Source: Knufia peltigerae (lineage: Eukaryota; Ascomycota; Eurotiomycetes; Chaetothyriales; Trichomeriaceae). From it: a stretch of 64,000 nt of DNA. The notes beneath the pieces were generated by a model that ran no database searches, was not told where the DNA came from, and saw only the letters and a list, made by a program, of their open reading frames with translations. Location: contig JAPDRN010000003.1 in NCBI GenBank assembly GCA_030247855.1, positions 372,001 to 436,000 of the forward strand. The letters are read 5' to 3'. The translations under genes were made by a program, and so were the position numbers. Numbering within the stretch: the stretch's first letter is position 1; every line of letters begins with the position of its first letter. Shown one piece after another: positions 1 through 10,606 of the stretch.

Positions 1-637
1 GACGGGTATGTATTAAGCGGTGCAGCGCCGTTCGATCGGGACACGTCAAGTCCCAGCAGAAGTCCATTTCTTCTTACTCCCAATGTCGGGCAACTCCCGT
101 TGGTTCAAGCTTCAGCCAGTACGATACGACTCCCTTGCTAATGTCCTTGCCCTGATACGACAGCCTGCACTCGACGCCACTCTTTTTTTAATACACTCAT
201 AGTTGTCTATGCACACCAGGTTTTCCACTGTAACCTCGCGAATATTCGCCAAGTCCTCGAGGGGGGCGGAATTCTTGGCACCGACGCGCCGATATGTGCC
301 CAGAGATTTTCTCGACCTGCTACAACTCTTCAAACTATACCAAGACTCTTTAGAACAGCGGAGAACGCCCCTTGGCCTTCGCGCCTTGTGCGCGGCGCCC
401 ACCATCCATTCCCGCCCTTCCGTGCCAAGTAGGCCAGCCATGTGCTTGATAGTCTTGCACTCCGTCACGCATCGGAACAATAGGTCAACACGGGTGAAAA
501 TGGTTCTCTACCACTTGGCATTCGTCACAGGTAGGAGCACGCAATCTAAATCAAGTTTGGTGGGATTGTAACGGTAGGTACGGTTGAAATTTCATCGACA
601 ACAGGGTCATGACGACTTCTCTTCCCTCCCTGGCCAG
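1..637. other. left-edge intergenic / upstream region, no gene supported
   Basis: Open frames on both strands overlap each other here, and none shows a recognisable domain or convincing splice sites. It is read as the upstream region of the symporter gene that follows. Nothing else is seen. Confidence 0.5.
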
Positions 638-643
638 TATAAA
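638..643 (+). promoter_or_regulatory. TATA box of the symporter gene
   Basis: A perfect TATAAA lies 84 nt before the proposed ATG at 727, within a pyrimidine-rich stretch (cttccctccctgg just upstream). The position suits a fungal core promoter. It is a motif match only; no transcript start is visible. Confidence 0.4.
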
Positions 644-726
644 GCACGTCGTCTCCAGTCGCGTGGTTGGATTTTTGGGGCGTTTCTTGGTTTTATTTCG
701 AAAAAATTACTCTAAGCCCATCCAAC

Positions 727-2787
727 ATGGCAATTGTCCAATATCTCAGGAAGGCGGCGGTCTGGTTTGCTCCTCCCCCCAAACAATCGGATGATGGACG
801 CGATCAGTGGCCTTCACGGGCGGCATTCCTGCTGGCCGCAATGGGTGGTTGTGCCGGGCAAGGAAACCTCCTCCGCTATCCGTCCGTTGTGTACAACAAC
901 TATGGCCTTCAATGGTTCATTCCATATTTGCTGGCTGTTTTTCTGATCGCCATTCCTGCTCTTATCCTCGAGATATCAATCGGCCAGGCATACCGTGCCG
1001 GATCATTGATCGCATTTTCCAACATTAATCATCGCCTGAAAGGTGTGGGTCTGGGCCCTGTCCTTGTCAGTTTCATCGTCGTACAATACTTTACCGTCAA
1101 TCTCGCATGGATCATGAACTACTTCCGCAATTCCTTCCGAAGCCCGCTACCGTGGGAGGGTAGGATCGAGGATTTCTACAACAACGATGTGATCGGGAAC
1201 CCAGACCCTATTGCGGGCAGTCTGAGTTCCGACGGAAAGTCCGTCGTCGCTTTCACCAAGTACCCTGATATCAGCCTGATAGGGGAGACCGTCGGATGGT
1301 CTGCTTTCATCTGGTTCCTCATCTGGATCTCGATTTTTCGAGGCGTTGGCATGACTGGACGAGTGGTCTATTTCACCATGGGCTTGCCGATCATCACCAC
1401 CATCATCATTGTCGGTCGAAGTCTCTCGCTGGACAATGCTGGAGAGGGCGTCCGTCTTTTGTGGGCGACTTGGCGAGGCGGGCAACTGACTTCCGGGACG
1501 GTATGGCAAACTGCCGTCGGCCAGGTCTTCTTCTCTACTGGAATTGGATTTGGCTACTTCACCTCCTACGCCTCGTACAACGCCAAACACTCGAATGCCG
1601 TGATGGATGCATTTTTGATCTGTGGCAGTAACGTCCTCTTCGAGAACTTTGCTGCCTTTGCAGTGTTTGGCATTGTGGGCTATCTTCGACGTTGGCCACA
1701 GGATGGCGTTCGACTTGGTGCCTTTGTCGTCGGCTTCCTCACCCTGCCGGAAGCCGTATTGCAGATGCCAGGTGCAAACTGGTGGGCAATCTTGCTGTTC
1801 TTCACACTGGTAGTTCTCGGCTTCAGCTCGGCCTTCGTTATGCTGGACGCAGTTGCCACGTTGCTTGTCGACTCCGGCCTCAAGTACTCGAGACCTGTGA
1901 TTGTAACTGGTCTTACGTTGCTCTCATTCCTCATGTGTCTGCCCTACTGCACCGAGTTTGGATACTACCTCCTCGACGGAATTGACAGATGGGTCAACAA
2001 CGTGGCTTTGATCTTTGTGGTGTGGTCCGAAGTTGTCAGTGCAACAACCGTTTACCGCTGGAGAGATGTTGTCGATCAGACGGGCCTCGTTGCCTTTACG
2101 GTCTACAACGTCGGGTACTTTGGTGGACAGGTTTTTGGTATATCCCTTGCACATGGCATTGGAAACCCTGGAGCCGGCGCCGGCGCCGGAATTGGTTTCT
2201 ACGCGGTACTTGCCGTCGTGTCGGTCTTCCTTGCAAAGTCTCCAGAAGTGAAAGCGGCAGGCTTCTGGAAACGAAATGTCTTCCTCAGTCGTTTCTGGTA
2301 CTTGGCATTCTACTCAGTACGTGTCCCTACTCTTTGCATGCTCTTCGTTTATTGATCAATCTTCCAGGGAAACCAACTTAGGCGTGATCTCAACATTATA
2401 GTCGGATCAGGACGAAACTGGAAGATTCCTCCTTTCTGGCCTTTTCTCCTTCGATATGTCAGTGGCCCCGTTCTCGCCATTATTCTCAGCTTCGCCTATC
2501 CGGAATTTCACACTCTGCGATATGATCCGCTGATGATCACCGGCTTTATCGTCGCTAATATCTGCATGGTTCTTATCATCCTGGGCTTTGTTTTCCCGAG
2601 ATACTACGAGGTTTTCATCCCTCCACATCGTAGACACGAAGGTTCGGGGCCAACCATCGCCATGGAACCGAAGTTGGAGATTGAATCTCGACCAGGTGGC
2701 CATGACTTGGACGGCGAAGCAGGTTATGTCCACGGGTCAGCCGAAGAAAAGGACCTTCAACATGATAGCACGTTAGTTCAGCCCTAG
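727..2787 (+). CDS. sodium:neurotransmitter symporter (SNF/SLC6) family protein
   Basis: Two exons, 727-2316 and 2368-2787, joined across a 51-nt GT-AG intron (gtacgt...ttccag) in phase 0 give 669 residues with about 12 hydrophobic segments. The first membrane helix has the SNF signature in fungal form: GQGNLLRYPSVVYNN, matching the animal GLGNVWRFPY region, followed by a conserved ALILEISIGQ helix. Family members couple Na+ (often Cl-) gradients to uptake of amino acids or amines; the substrate here cannot be read from sequence. The ATG at 727 is chosen because it follows a TATA box at 638 and is the first ATG giving a short cytosolic N-terminus. An upstream in-frame ATG at 667 would add 20 residues and cannot be excluded. 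The C-terminal tail (about 60 residues) is hydrophilic. The family assignment is strong, the substrate unknown. Confidence 0.88.
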
Positions 2788-4244
2788 AAATGTACAACTC
2801 GTGTTTGCGGCTGAAGAATATAATCGCTTCTCGATCTTCTATTTGGCACGAATAATGTCGACAACTTTCTATGTTCCTGGTACCATTAATCATCTTGTTT
2901 TGAAGATATGAGCATTCCAAGAAATGACCACCTGTAGTCAGTCACCTCAAAGTATTATAACAGGAGTAAACGGGGAAGCACCAGGTGCGCACAGGGCTAG
3001 TCTGTAACCGCAACAACAACAAACCTCGAACCCAGAGGTCTTCCTGATCCGTAAAGACCCTTTCTGTGACCTACGCTGCGATCCTGCAGCGTCCTGTAGA
3101 CAATGTCGACGTCCTCGTCGACCTCAGAGACTCGTTAGCACTCGCCGCTTAGTCGTCCTAGCCACCTGTGTCTGTACAGGCGCACTCGACATTCACAGGG
3201 CCACGGGGTGAGTGCGTTACTCGTTCAGCATCACGCACCTAGGGCTCACAGCCATCAGGGAACAGCGCACTCATACTCAAGGAAAAGAAGACTCATCTCA
3301 TTGCCTAGGGGCCTAGTTGCACACCTCCGTGTGTGCTATGCTTGTTACTATCTACTCATTCTAATGCCCTGACCAAGACACTCACACCGTCCCGCGCACA
3401 CACTTGCCACAGCCAATCAACGGCCACTAGGAGACATCTCCATCCTTTCCCAGTACAGTATGTATCTCCTCTGCAGCCAATTTATTACAATTGTTCTTGG
3501 CATCTTCTTCTTCTTAACTAATGTATGCCTAGAGGACATGCCTAAACATCATTTAGTTAAGAATGTAGTTAAAGCTTCTAGTTAAAGGTCTCAACTCAAT
3601 TATGCGCAAGGATTTCTATCCTTTTTGCGATATCTTCTAAATTTTATTATATTTATATATTCTTTAGTATCTTCTAAGAGATTATTTAGACTTATTCTAA
3701 TGGTTTCTTTATTAATATTGTAAAGGAATTGTGTCTTGAAGTGTAGTACGGAGTAATATAGTGGACTTTCTCATACAAATTTATGCCAAGAAAAAATGTA
3801 ACAAACTGGCTGCGAAGGAGATAAAGAGACATTGAGCACCGACCTCGGACTGGCCGGGCCGTGTGAAACTAAGATTTAAGGTGAGACGGCCGAAGTAAAA
3901 GTAAGGCTGCCATGATCTGAAACGCCGCCGGCCTGTTCGGATGTCAAATTTTGTGATCTTGAGGACTGAGAAGAGAAGCCATAAGCAATAGTTGTAAGCA
4001 GGGATTGGCGCTTGAAGCGAGCAATGATGATCAGTGGTTGGTGGTGATGATGATGATGCTAGGCCCCTCCTCCAAATCGAACCCCCTATAGCCCCTCCAA
4101 GGCTTGTACTTTTCCGGATTTCCCAGGGTCCAGTCTATTGAACTCGAGCTGAAAACCAAGCTTTTTAGTCGACATCATCGACAACAAGCTCAGCTGAACT
4201 GCAGCTATTGCGTGGCCATGCCAACTCGGCGTACCTTACTACTA
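2788..4244. other. intergenic region with an AT-rich block
   Basis: No gene is supported. 2930-3530 is of normal composition without convincing coding potential. 3540-3780 is distinctly AT-rich and contains three TAGTTAA heptamers (3554, 3566, 3579) at 12-13 nt spacing and one TACGGAGTA motif (3747-3755). The block could be a decayed mobile-element remnant or the outcome of repeat-induced point mutation, but no terminal repeats or element proteins can be seen. Confidence 0.4.
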
Positions 4245-4317
4245 GTGAGCTCATGATCGTCTCATAATTGTTGTATTTCTCCTTTGCTGTTTGATGAGTT
4301 TCTTTCCGATCTTCCAG
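4245..4317 (+). other. probable 5'-UTR intron of the PI-PLC gene
   Basis: A GTGAGC donor at 4245 and a pyrimidine-rich TTCCAG acceptor ending at 4317 bracket 73 nt, a usual intron size in this window. Removing it deletes the upstream ATG at 4294 and leaves the ATG at 4339 as the first start. This is the main reason 4339 is preferred. Inference from splice signals only. Confidence 0.4.
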
Positions 4318-4338
4318 CGCAAACCTCAAACTGCAATC

Positions 4339-5769
4339 ATGGCTCCCAACGTCACCATTCGCAATGTCAGCAACAATCCCCTGACTCTAGTGTTGGTCGA
4401 GCATTTCGACCCTGCTCCAGATGAGGGGTTTCAGATGCAAAACGTGACAATGTCGCTGGCCTCGGTGACCAACAGCATTGGCCTGACGAACAGCACCACA
4501 AGGAAAGAAGTGCCAAAGATCGATGCTGATGCCAAACCCTTTGCAACAAGAGACGTCTCGATCAAAATACCACCATTCACCGTCGTGCCCACCGATATCA
4601 AGGCTGTCATCAACAAGCCCAATGAACGACTCAGGCTAACGTTCCAGACTGATCTCGGAGGCAAGCATCAGATGTACTGTCCGGTGCCGACGAAAGAAAC
4701 TGCATCCTTGGTCGCGTTGGCGCCGAACCCCAAAATGCGCTTTACTGGCATTTATCTCCCTGACTCGTCCTACGTCGCACTGTTCAACACGTCGAACTTG
4801 GAGGCGTGGATGAAGGAACTGCCAGACGAGACACCTCTAGGTGCGTTGTCGATCCCAGGCACGCACAACTCTCCGACACACCACAATGCACCACCCTCGG
4901 TGCGATGCCAGGCTGTCTCACCTAAAGAACAGTTGGAAAATGGTGTTCGTTTCTTCGACATCCGCGTCCAAGTACCAGAGCCGTACGATCCGAACTCAGA
5001 CAAGCTGCATCTCGTCCATGCTGCATTTCCAATAGCTTTGTCGGGGACCAAGTATTTCCGAGACCTCTACAACACCATCTTGCAGTTCTTGAAGGATCAT
5101 CCTAGTGAGACACTGATCCTCTCGCTGAAACGCGAGGGCACCGGCAAAGGAACCGACGAGCAATTGTCACGCATCCTCAAGAATCACTACACCAATTTAC
5201 GTGAGTGGTTCACCGAACCCCGTGTCCCTTCATTGGGCGAGGTTCGAGGACGCATCGTCCTCCTGCGTCGGTTCGTGCTGGAAGAACCACTCCGCAAGGA
5301 ATGGGATGGACGCGGTTGGGGCATTGACGCCCAAATCTGGGCGGACAACACACCCAACGCCATGTGTCCATCCGGTGACGTTTGCGTCCAGGACTTCTAC
5401 GAGGTCCTCGAGAAACCAACGATCGAGAAGAAGATCCAGTACGCGAGGGACCATCTCGAGCGTAGTGGCTGTTGTAAGTTCGAACGTGGAAATGTCCAGG
5501 CTCAGGGAGACAAGAAAAATCCTCTCTACGTGAACTTTTTGAGCGCAAGTAACTTTTGGAAAGTCGGGACTTGGCCAGAGAAGATCGCGGCTGAGGTCAA
5601 TCCTGCGGTCACTGCACATCTGTGCCAGAACCACATGTTGGAAGATCAAGGCCGTGTCAAAGATGGAGATTGGTCCACTGGCATTGTAGTAACGGATTGG
5701 GTTGGTCAGGGTGGCGATTGGGATATTGCGCGAGCCATCGTTGGAATGAACTCGAAGTTGGTTCGTTAG
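4339..5769 (+). CDS. PI-PLC X-domain phosphodiesterase-like protein
   Basis: A single exon of 476 residues. The C-terminal two thirds form a bacterial-type phosphatidylinositol-specific phospholipase C X domain: SIPGTHNS with the first catalytic histidine near residue 176, GVRFFDIRV with the metal/phosphate-site Asp and Arg near 207-209, and HLVHAAF with the second histidine near 227, followed by a LYNTILQFLKDHPSETLILSLKRE stretch (split here only for description) typical of the barrel. Such enzymes cleave phosphoinositides or GPI-like lipids. No Y or C2 domain is present, so this is not the eukaryotic signalling PLC. The first about 150 residues resemble a beta-rich lipid- or membrane-binding module but are not recognised. 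No clear signal peptide. The start at 4339 is favoured over 4294 because of a probable 5'-UTR intron. Catalytic residues look intact. Confidence 0.85.
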   Translation: MAPNVTIRNVSNNPLTLVLVEHFDPAPDEGFQMQNVTMSLASVTNSIGLTNSTTRKEVPKIDADAKPFATRDVSIKIPPFTVVPTDIKAVINKPNERLRLTFQTDLGGKHQMYCPVPTKETASLVALAPNPKMRFTGIYLPDSSYVALFNTSNLEAWMKELPDETPLGALSIPGTHNSPTHHNAPPSVRCQAVSPKEQLENGVRFFDIRVQVPEPYDPNSDKLHLVHAAFPIALSGTKYFRDLYNTILQFLKDHPSETLILSLKREGTGKGTDEQLSRILKNHYTNLREWFTEPRVPSLGEVRGRIVLLRRFVLEEPLRKEWDGRGWGIDAQIWADNTPNAMCPSGDVCVQDFYEVLEKPTIEKKIQYARDHLERSGCCKFERGNVQAQGDKKNPLYVNFLSASNFWKVGTWPEKIAAEVNPAVTAHLCQNHMLEDQGRVKDGDWSTGIVVTDWVGQGGDWDIARAIVGMNSKLVR

Positions 5770-6301
5770 ATATTATAACTTTGGTGGTATAAGGAAGAAT
5801 CTATGTTTTTCATGTCTTTAGACGTCACTTCACCTCTATTGAGGATGATTCAAGGCAGTAATCGACACCTTAACGATGTCCGCCCTCAAAACTAGCGTGA
5901 TTGAAGCCTAGGTAAGTCGGTGAGTATCCAGGCATAATATTTACAGCAATTGGGTATACAATGATTGAGTATCTTAAGAAGTCAATCGAGTGGTTGAAGA
6001 AGTTTACGTCACAATTGACCGGTCAGGGAAACGTCAGACTGTGAACAATTTTCTTCCTTTTACCATGACACGAATCTGTTCCTCATTTTTATCGCCATCA
6101 GCAACCTTCACGAGGTTTATGGCTCACTCTGTTCCAATATCTACAGCACTGGGACTATTGGCACCACTGAAGGCTTATTGTCATGTCAGGCTGACGTGAC
6201 TGAAACCCATTGGCAGAACCTTGTCCGGCTCTTTTGACAGAAGTCATCGGCGCCGGGAAGCTCATCATAAGTATCGTAAAAAGCATTATGGTTCAACTCA
6301 A
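5770..6301. other. convergent intergenic spacer
   Basis: Lies between the 3' ends of the PI-PLC gene (plus) and the copper transporter gene (minus). The short open frames show no domain. Nothing else is seen; it should hold both polyadenylation regions. Confidence 0.5.
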
Positions 6302-6914
6302 TCAATGACTGGTTGCTCCTGTCCAGCCACCAAATGCGAAACTCCCTAGGAAAGTTCCTCCCAGGATACTGAGAAAATAGCCGACGTTCATGGTCATGAC
6401 TGCGAGCATCCTAGCTTCAGGGTCAGCCGTCATCCAATCTGGTGTAGTATATATCGATGAATTCTTACAGCAAATAGCTCACTCCAGCCAAAACAACATC
6501 GAGCACAGCTCTCGATGCAGCTTCATGTGCCGTCCAAGGCCGGGCTTGTATTCCTCGCGTGGGGAATTCGATGGTGCGAGCACTGAACTTGTCATGGTCC
6601 GGCCCTAACAAGGTCGCACTGTATCGGTCTCGGGGAAAGACACTTCTGATGGCAAGGATCGCTCGAAAGATGACGGCAAGAACAATCAAGAATATGCATG
6701 TGCCAGCGTACTGTCCCGTGGACGCAGGTGTCCATGCTGTGGAATACAAGGGTGTTTTGGTTCCCGAAAAGAAGACCATCATCATGTCTTCCATACCCAT
6801 CATCATGGTTCCCCCATTGCTCATGGAGCTGGCAGTGCTCATGGCACTCCCTGCCATTGTCGAAGTTGGTGAGCCTGCCATGCTCGTCATCGATGACATA
6901 CCCGACATATCCAT
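6302..6914 (-). CDS. Ctr-family copper transporter
   Basis: Two exons on the minus strand, 6914-6469 and 6410-6302, with a 58-nt GT-AG intron (gtaaga...gctag) in phase 2, give 184 residues. The N-terminus is a Met-rich copper-collecting domain (MDMSGMSSM at the start, later MMMGMEDMMM). Three membrane segments follow: one near 68-90, a second with the selectivity-filter motif M150-x3-M154 in LLMLAVMTMNVGY, and a third with the trimer-packing GxxxG (G167-G171). This is the complete signature of high-affinity Cu(I) importers, which work as trimers at the plasma or vacuolar membrane. The ATG chosen begins the Met-rich domain; upstream in-frame sequence is not Met-rich. The gene diverges from a metalloreductase gene 0.5 kb away, and the promoter between them has three copper-response-like octamers. 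Plasma versus vacuolar membrane cannot be decided. Confidence 0.92.
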
Positions 6915-7102
6915 TGTGATTTTCTGTGCAACGGTTGATTGTTTGTGGTATACTGCAAGACGGAGGCAAGGCACATTCGAGTTGTATGAAGAGATGATAA
7001 AGTTTGAAAAAGAGATGCTTGTCAGTCTTATCCAGCGTCCAGCACTTCGAGGTCGTCCATTCATACCGTTGTTGGACCCAATCAGCGACTCCATAATTCC
7101 GG

Positions 7103-7110
7103 TGAGCAAG
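7103..7110 (-). promoter_or_regulatory. copper-response-like element CTTGCTCA (copy 1)
   Basis: TGAGCAAG on the plus strand, so CTTGCTCA on the minus strand, 189 nt upstream of the Ctr start. The core TGCTCA matches the binding core known for Mac1-type copper-starvation regulators (TTTGCTCA in yeast, TGTGCTCA in Aspergillus). It is one of three identical octamers in 55 bp. Assignment is by motif match and context. Confidence 0.6.
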
Positions 7111-7132
7111 TAACGCTATAGGTCGCCTGAAA

Positions 7133-7140
7133 CTTGCTCA
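7133..7140 (+). promoter_or_regulatory. copper-response-like element CTTGCTCA (copy 2)
   Basis: Exact CTTGCTCA on the plus strand, 276 nt upstream of the metalloreductase ATG and 17 nt (start to start) from copy 3. Same orientation as copy 3 and opposite to copy 1. Preceded by GAAA as is copy 3, so the shared block GAAACTTGCTCA is 12 nt long. Confidence 0.6.
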
Positions 7141-7149
7141 GGGTGGAAA

Positions 7150-7157
7150 CTTGCTCA
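7150..7157 (+). promoter_or_regulatory. copper-response-like element CTTGCTCA (copy 3)
   Basis: Exact CTTGCTCA on the plus strand in the context GGAAACTTGCTCAC. Paired copper elements are a recurring arrangement in Mac1-regulated CTR and FRE promoters, which fits the two flanking genes. No binding data can be seen from sequence. Confidence 0.6.
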
Positions 7158-7415
7158 CAATACTTTACCATCCCTGGGAAAGTCGTTCGTGGCCAGCCAT
7201 TCACTCATGCTAGCGATGGATAACTCACCGGGATACGTATATCGAGGATGCATGCGATGCCGAATTGCCGTTGACAAATACTCGCCGAATGGGTGAGACG
7301 GATCACAAGCCAGAGAGATATAGGGGTCTACAATATCATCAACACATCTCTCAAGAGAAAGGTCGCGAAAACTTCTTCACACGACCGTCGAGCGTACACC
7401 GCAATCGATCTAATC

Positions 7416-9670
7416 ATGGTAGCGTGGCTCGATTCTCCCATTACGCTGCACTCCTCTCGGAAGTATATGTGCATGCTCAATAACACAGAGCAATGTACAT
7501 ATCAGCAAGGCTACTGGCGTTTCTGGTACTGTCTTTTTCGTGACACAAGAACATCTGACAGTCTCTTCTAACAACCACGATTCAGGTACGAAGCCGATCA
7601 CCGCTACGGGTTGCCGACCATCGCCTTCTTTCTCACTGCCATTATCCTTTTCTCCTTCGCACACTTCCTGTCATCCACGTTGCCAACTAGGAGTGGGGAC
7701 AAGATAACCATCTGGCGACGCGTAGCAGCGAGCTTCAGATATCTGTCCTATCGAGGGTACCGTTTGAAAATCTTAGGATGGAACTCACCTCCATTGGGGC
7801 TCCTACTGCTGGCAGCCACCGGAACCATCTATTTTTTCTGTGAGCAAAGTTGAAGTAGGATATCATTCCCAAATGCTAATATCAACGTAGGCATGACCCT
7901 CGCTCCAAAGCCTTACTACTGGCCCAACACGAGGACCTTGAGCTATGGCGACTCACCACCGATAGCGACCAGAGCCGGGTGGATGTCATTGGCTTGCATG
8001 CCCTTTGTCTTGTATGGCACACCCGACCTATTCTTTCTGAGGGTCTGTAGTCATATTGACATGAATCAGTGCAACCGCCGCAAAGGCCAATATGATCACC
8101 CTCGTGACGGGTGTCTCGCATGAGAAACTTCAGGTATTAATCAAACGACTTCCGAGGCTGAACTTCTCGACCATGCTAACACAATCTCGTCTTCAGGTAT
8201 TCCACCGTTGGATCTCTTATGCCATGTACATCCTAGCGCTCATACACACCTTCCCATTCATCGTCAACGACATTTGGTCGCATGACATGATCAATCAGTG
8301 GGACACCAGTGTGGTGTATTGGACTGGCGTCGTGGCCTTGCTCGCCCAGACCTGGTTGACATTCGGGTCCATGAGTCCAATTCGGTGAGTCTTTGTCCTG
8401 TTGTTCTCAAGTTTGCAAGAGGAGCATTGCTGAAACGATCAATAAGGAAAATGTGGTATGAAGCGTTCAAAGTGATGCACTTCATCGCGGTCGTGACCTT
8501 TGTGGTTTTCTTTTTCTTCCATTGCGACCACACGCTGACTTCTTGGTGAGTAACGAGGGTCGCTTCTAACGAGGCGTCACACCTCCAACCCCCCCGGCGG
8601 ACACTGACACGCAATTCTACCACAGGGACTATTTCATTGCCACCGGAGTCTTGTACGTCGTCTGCGTTTTGTATTCGCAGATCCGGACTTTTGCCCGACA
8701 CGGGTTCGGCCAACGGGCAAACATCTCCCTGGCCGCCAACGGTCTGATCCAAGTCTCGGTGCCGGTCGCTTTTGACTGGGTTCCGGGTCAACACTGCTTT
8801 CTTCGTTTCCGGTCGATGGGTCTACACGGTGTCACCCTCCACCCATTCACAATCTGTTCATTGCCTCACTCGCCCGCCAAGAAGGTTGGCGGAGAAGGGT
8901 CGTCCTCCTCCAGGACGGTCGACTTTTACATCCGGCCCTCGGGCGGGTTCACCGGTCGACTCGCCAAGCACGCCGCCGGAGGCACGTCGGAGCCGGTCCT
9001 GCTCTACGGCCCGTACGGGGGCGTCAACATGCAGAGGCTGTTGGAGTGCCACCGTCTCGTTGTCATCGCGGGCGGCTCTGGAGCCGGCTGGACGCTCCCC
9101 TTTGTCGAGTTGCAAATTAGACACGTCCAGCGCGTCCTCCGGGCGGAGGAGAACGCCGAGGTCGCTCCCTCTCTCAGGCTCGTCCTCGCGACCCGCGACC
9201 GCGCCACGTGCAAGTGGTACCTGGGTAAGATCCAAGAACTGCTCGGCGCATACAACACCGCACTCGCCGCCGTCAAGTCCAGCGTGGAGATATACTTTAC
9301 CGGAGAAGGAGGCAAAGAAGAACTATTAGAGTCGTCGTCATCTCCCACACAGCCCTCCAAAGGCCAATTCACGTCCAAGCTCGATGAAAAGGATATGGAA
9401 AAGGTGCTGCCACCAGAGGGATCCATGTCAGACTCTATCGACGACCTCGACGCCCTTGGAGTAGAAACACACATGGGTCGTCCAGACCTCAACAATATTG
9501 TGGCAAAGGAAGGGTCTAGAGAATGGAGTCAGAACCTTGGGGTGTTCGTCTGCGGTCCACTCGAGATGCAAAATGACGTTCGCAACGCCGTCGCCGACCA
9601 ACAGTTGGATATCATCAAAGGTTCCGTGAAGGACGTCTATCTACACTTGGAACATTTTGACTGGGCTTGA
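7416..9670 (+). CDS. ferric/cupric reductase transmembrane component (FRE family)
   Basis: Seven exons: 7416-7525, 7586-7839, 7891-8011, 8070-8133, 8197-8384, 8447-8545, 8626-9670. All six introns are GT-AG, 51-80 nt, and the joined frame is open for 626 residues. Membrane helices fill residues about 45-300. The bis-haem motif is complete: H186-x13-H200 in one helix and H257-x13-H271 in another, with the family hallmark ATAAKAN...TGVSHEKL formed exactly across two splice junctions. The cytosolic half has the FAD site (HPFTICS, about 351-357), an NADPH-phosphate/nucleotide motif (GGSGAGW) and the terminal VFVCGP motif. The enzyme moves electrons from NADPH through FAD and two haems to extracellular Fe(III) or Cu(II), making the reduced ion that Ctr or Fet/Ftr systems import. 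The ATG at 7416 is the only one giving the usual short N-terminus before the first Cys pair. It shares a divergent promoter with a Ctr gene, so a role in copper supply is likely. Confidence 0.93.
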
Positions 9671-10606
9671 CATTTGACCGTCGTCACCTTTCACAAAGGA
9701 TCTAAATTAAAACAGGTCTGGCCCGTAGAGAGAATAGCCTATCTTTTTGATCTGTGGTTCGGTTTCTGAAACCGATGATGATAATGAAAACCAAAATCGG
9801 CCAGTGAAGCATCCACTCCAATACCTGGACCCGACGCCAATGCACCATCTTCTTCTTTCTTTTGTCTTTTGACAAGGGAGTCAAAGAATCTGGATCACCA
9901 GTTTTTCCCATGTAGTATCTATCCGTCCCAAAGTGCTTTCTTCGTAGGGCATCCATGTCGACATGCCACAGTACTTACTTGGGGCGCCAATACTTCTGGA
10001 TATAGATATTTATTCGGAAGCTTGTTGTTGTCCGCCTACCTCTCCATCGACAGACTCCTGACCATCTTCTGGCTCCGGCTCCAAGCTTGATCCTGCGACT
10101 GCGTCCGCTTCCGCCATTGTGGTGTCTGCCTGGCTTTTGACTTTTCTCCTCGGTTGGGGTTGAGCTTTGATGCCAGAATTGGGACGTTGGGATCGTGCGT
10201 GCCCATCGATAGCCCTCCTGGTACAATATCCCGCAGTGTCGAGCTAGCGCCATGTTACCCTTTTGGATCCATTCAATTTTAACCAACAAAGTATGTGCTG
10301 TTGAATATACCGAGGTTTGGTTGGTACGAATAAAAGTGACTTTCCACGCGGTCATGTTGCGATGGCGAGTATGAAGGAGAGAAGAAATTGACAAAGTCGA
10401 CGAAAACATGAGTTCAGGTGACCCCAACAAATATGTGCCAGGTCTAAGGCCATGCAGGTACTGTTCAGTCAAAGATTTGAGTCCATCAGGGGGGGGAGCC
10501 TGGCCCGGTTCATTGATTTCGATCGAACACAGCAGGCCATGACCGACTCATCTCACAAGAAACCCGTTGGTCCCTGACTTGACTCGGGAACAAACCACGA
10601 GGCTCA
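9671..10606. other. unresolved spacer, no gene supported
   Basis: The longest minus-strand frame (9975-10472, non-ATG limits considered) and an alternative minus frame ending near 10013 with an acidic tail (EPEPEDGQESVDGE) both look partly protein-like, and a strong GTAAGT donor sits at 9979-9974 on the minus strand. No domain is recognised and no consistent exon chain could be built. It may be more of the decayed element described next, or an unrecognised gene. Confidence 0.3.

Noticed and set aside
2172..2190. GGCGCC repeat inside the symporter gene as a regulatory repeat
   Set aside because: It simply codes for a Gly-Ala run in an extramembrane loop.
3020..3045. Possible tRNA T-arm (reverse of a CGAACCC-like string)
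   Set aside because: The flanking bases do not form a T-stem, acceptor or anticodon arm on either strand.
7840..8625. Frameshifts in the metalloreductase gene
   Set aside because: Each apparent break coincides with a GT-AG intron of 51-80 nt, and splicing restores every family motif, so the gene is intact.
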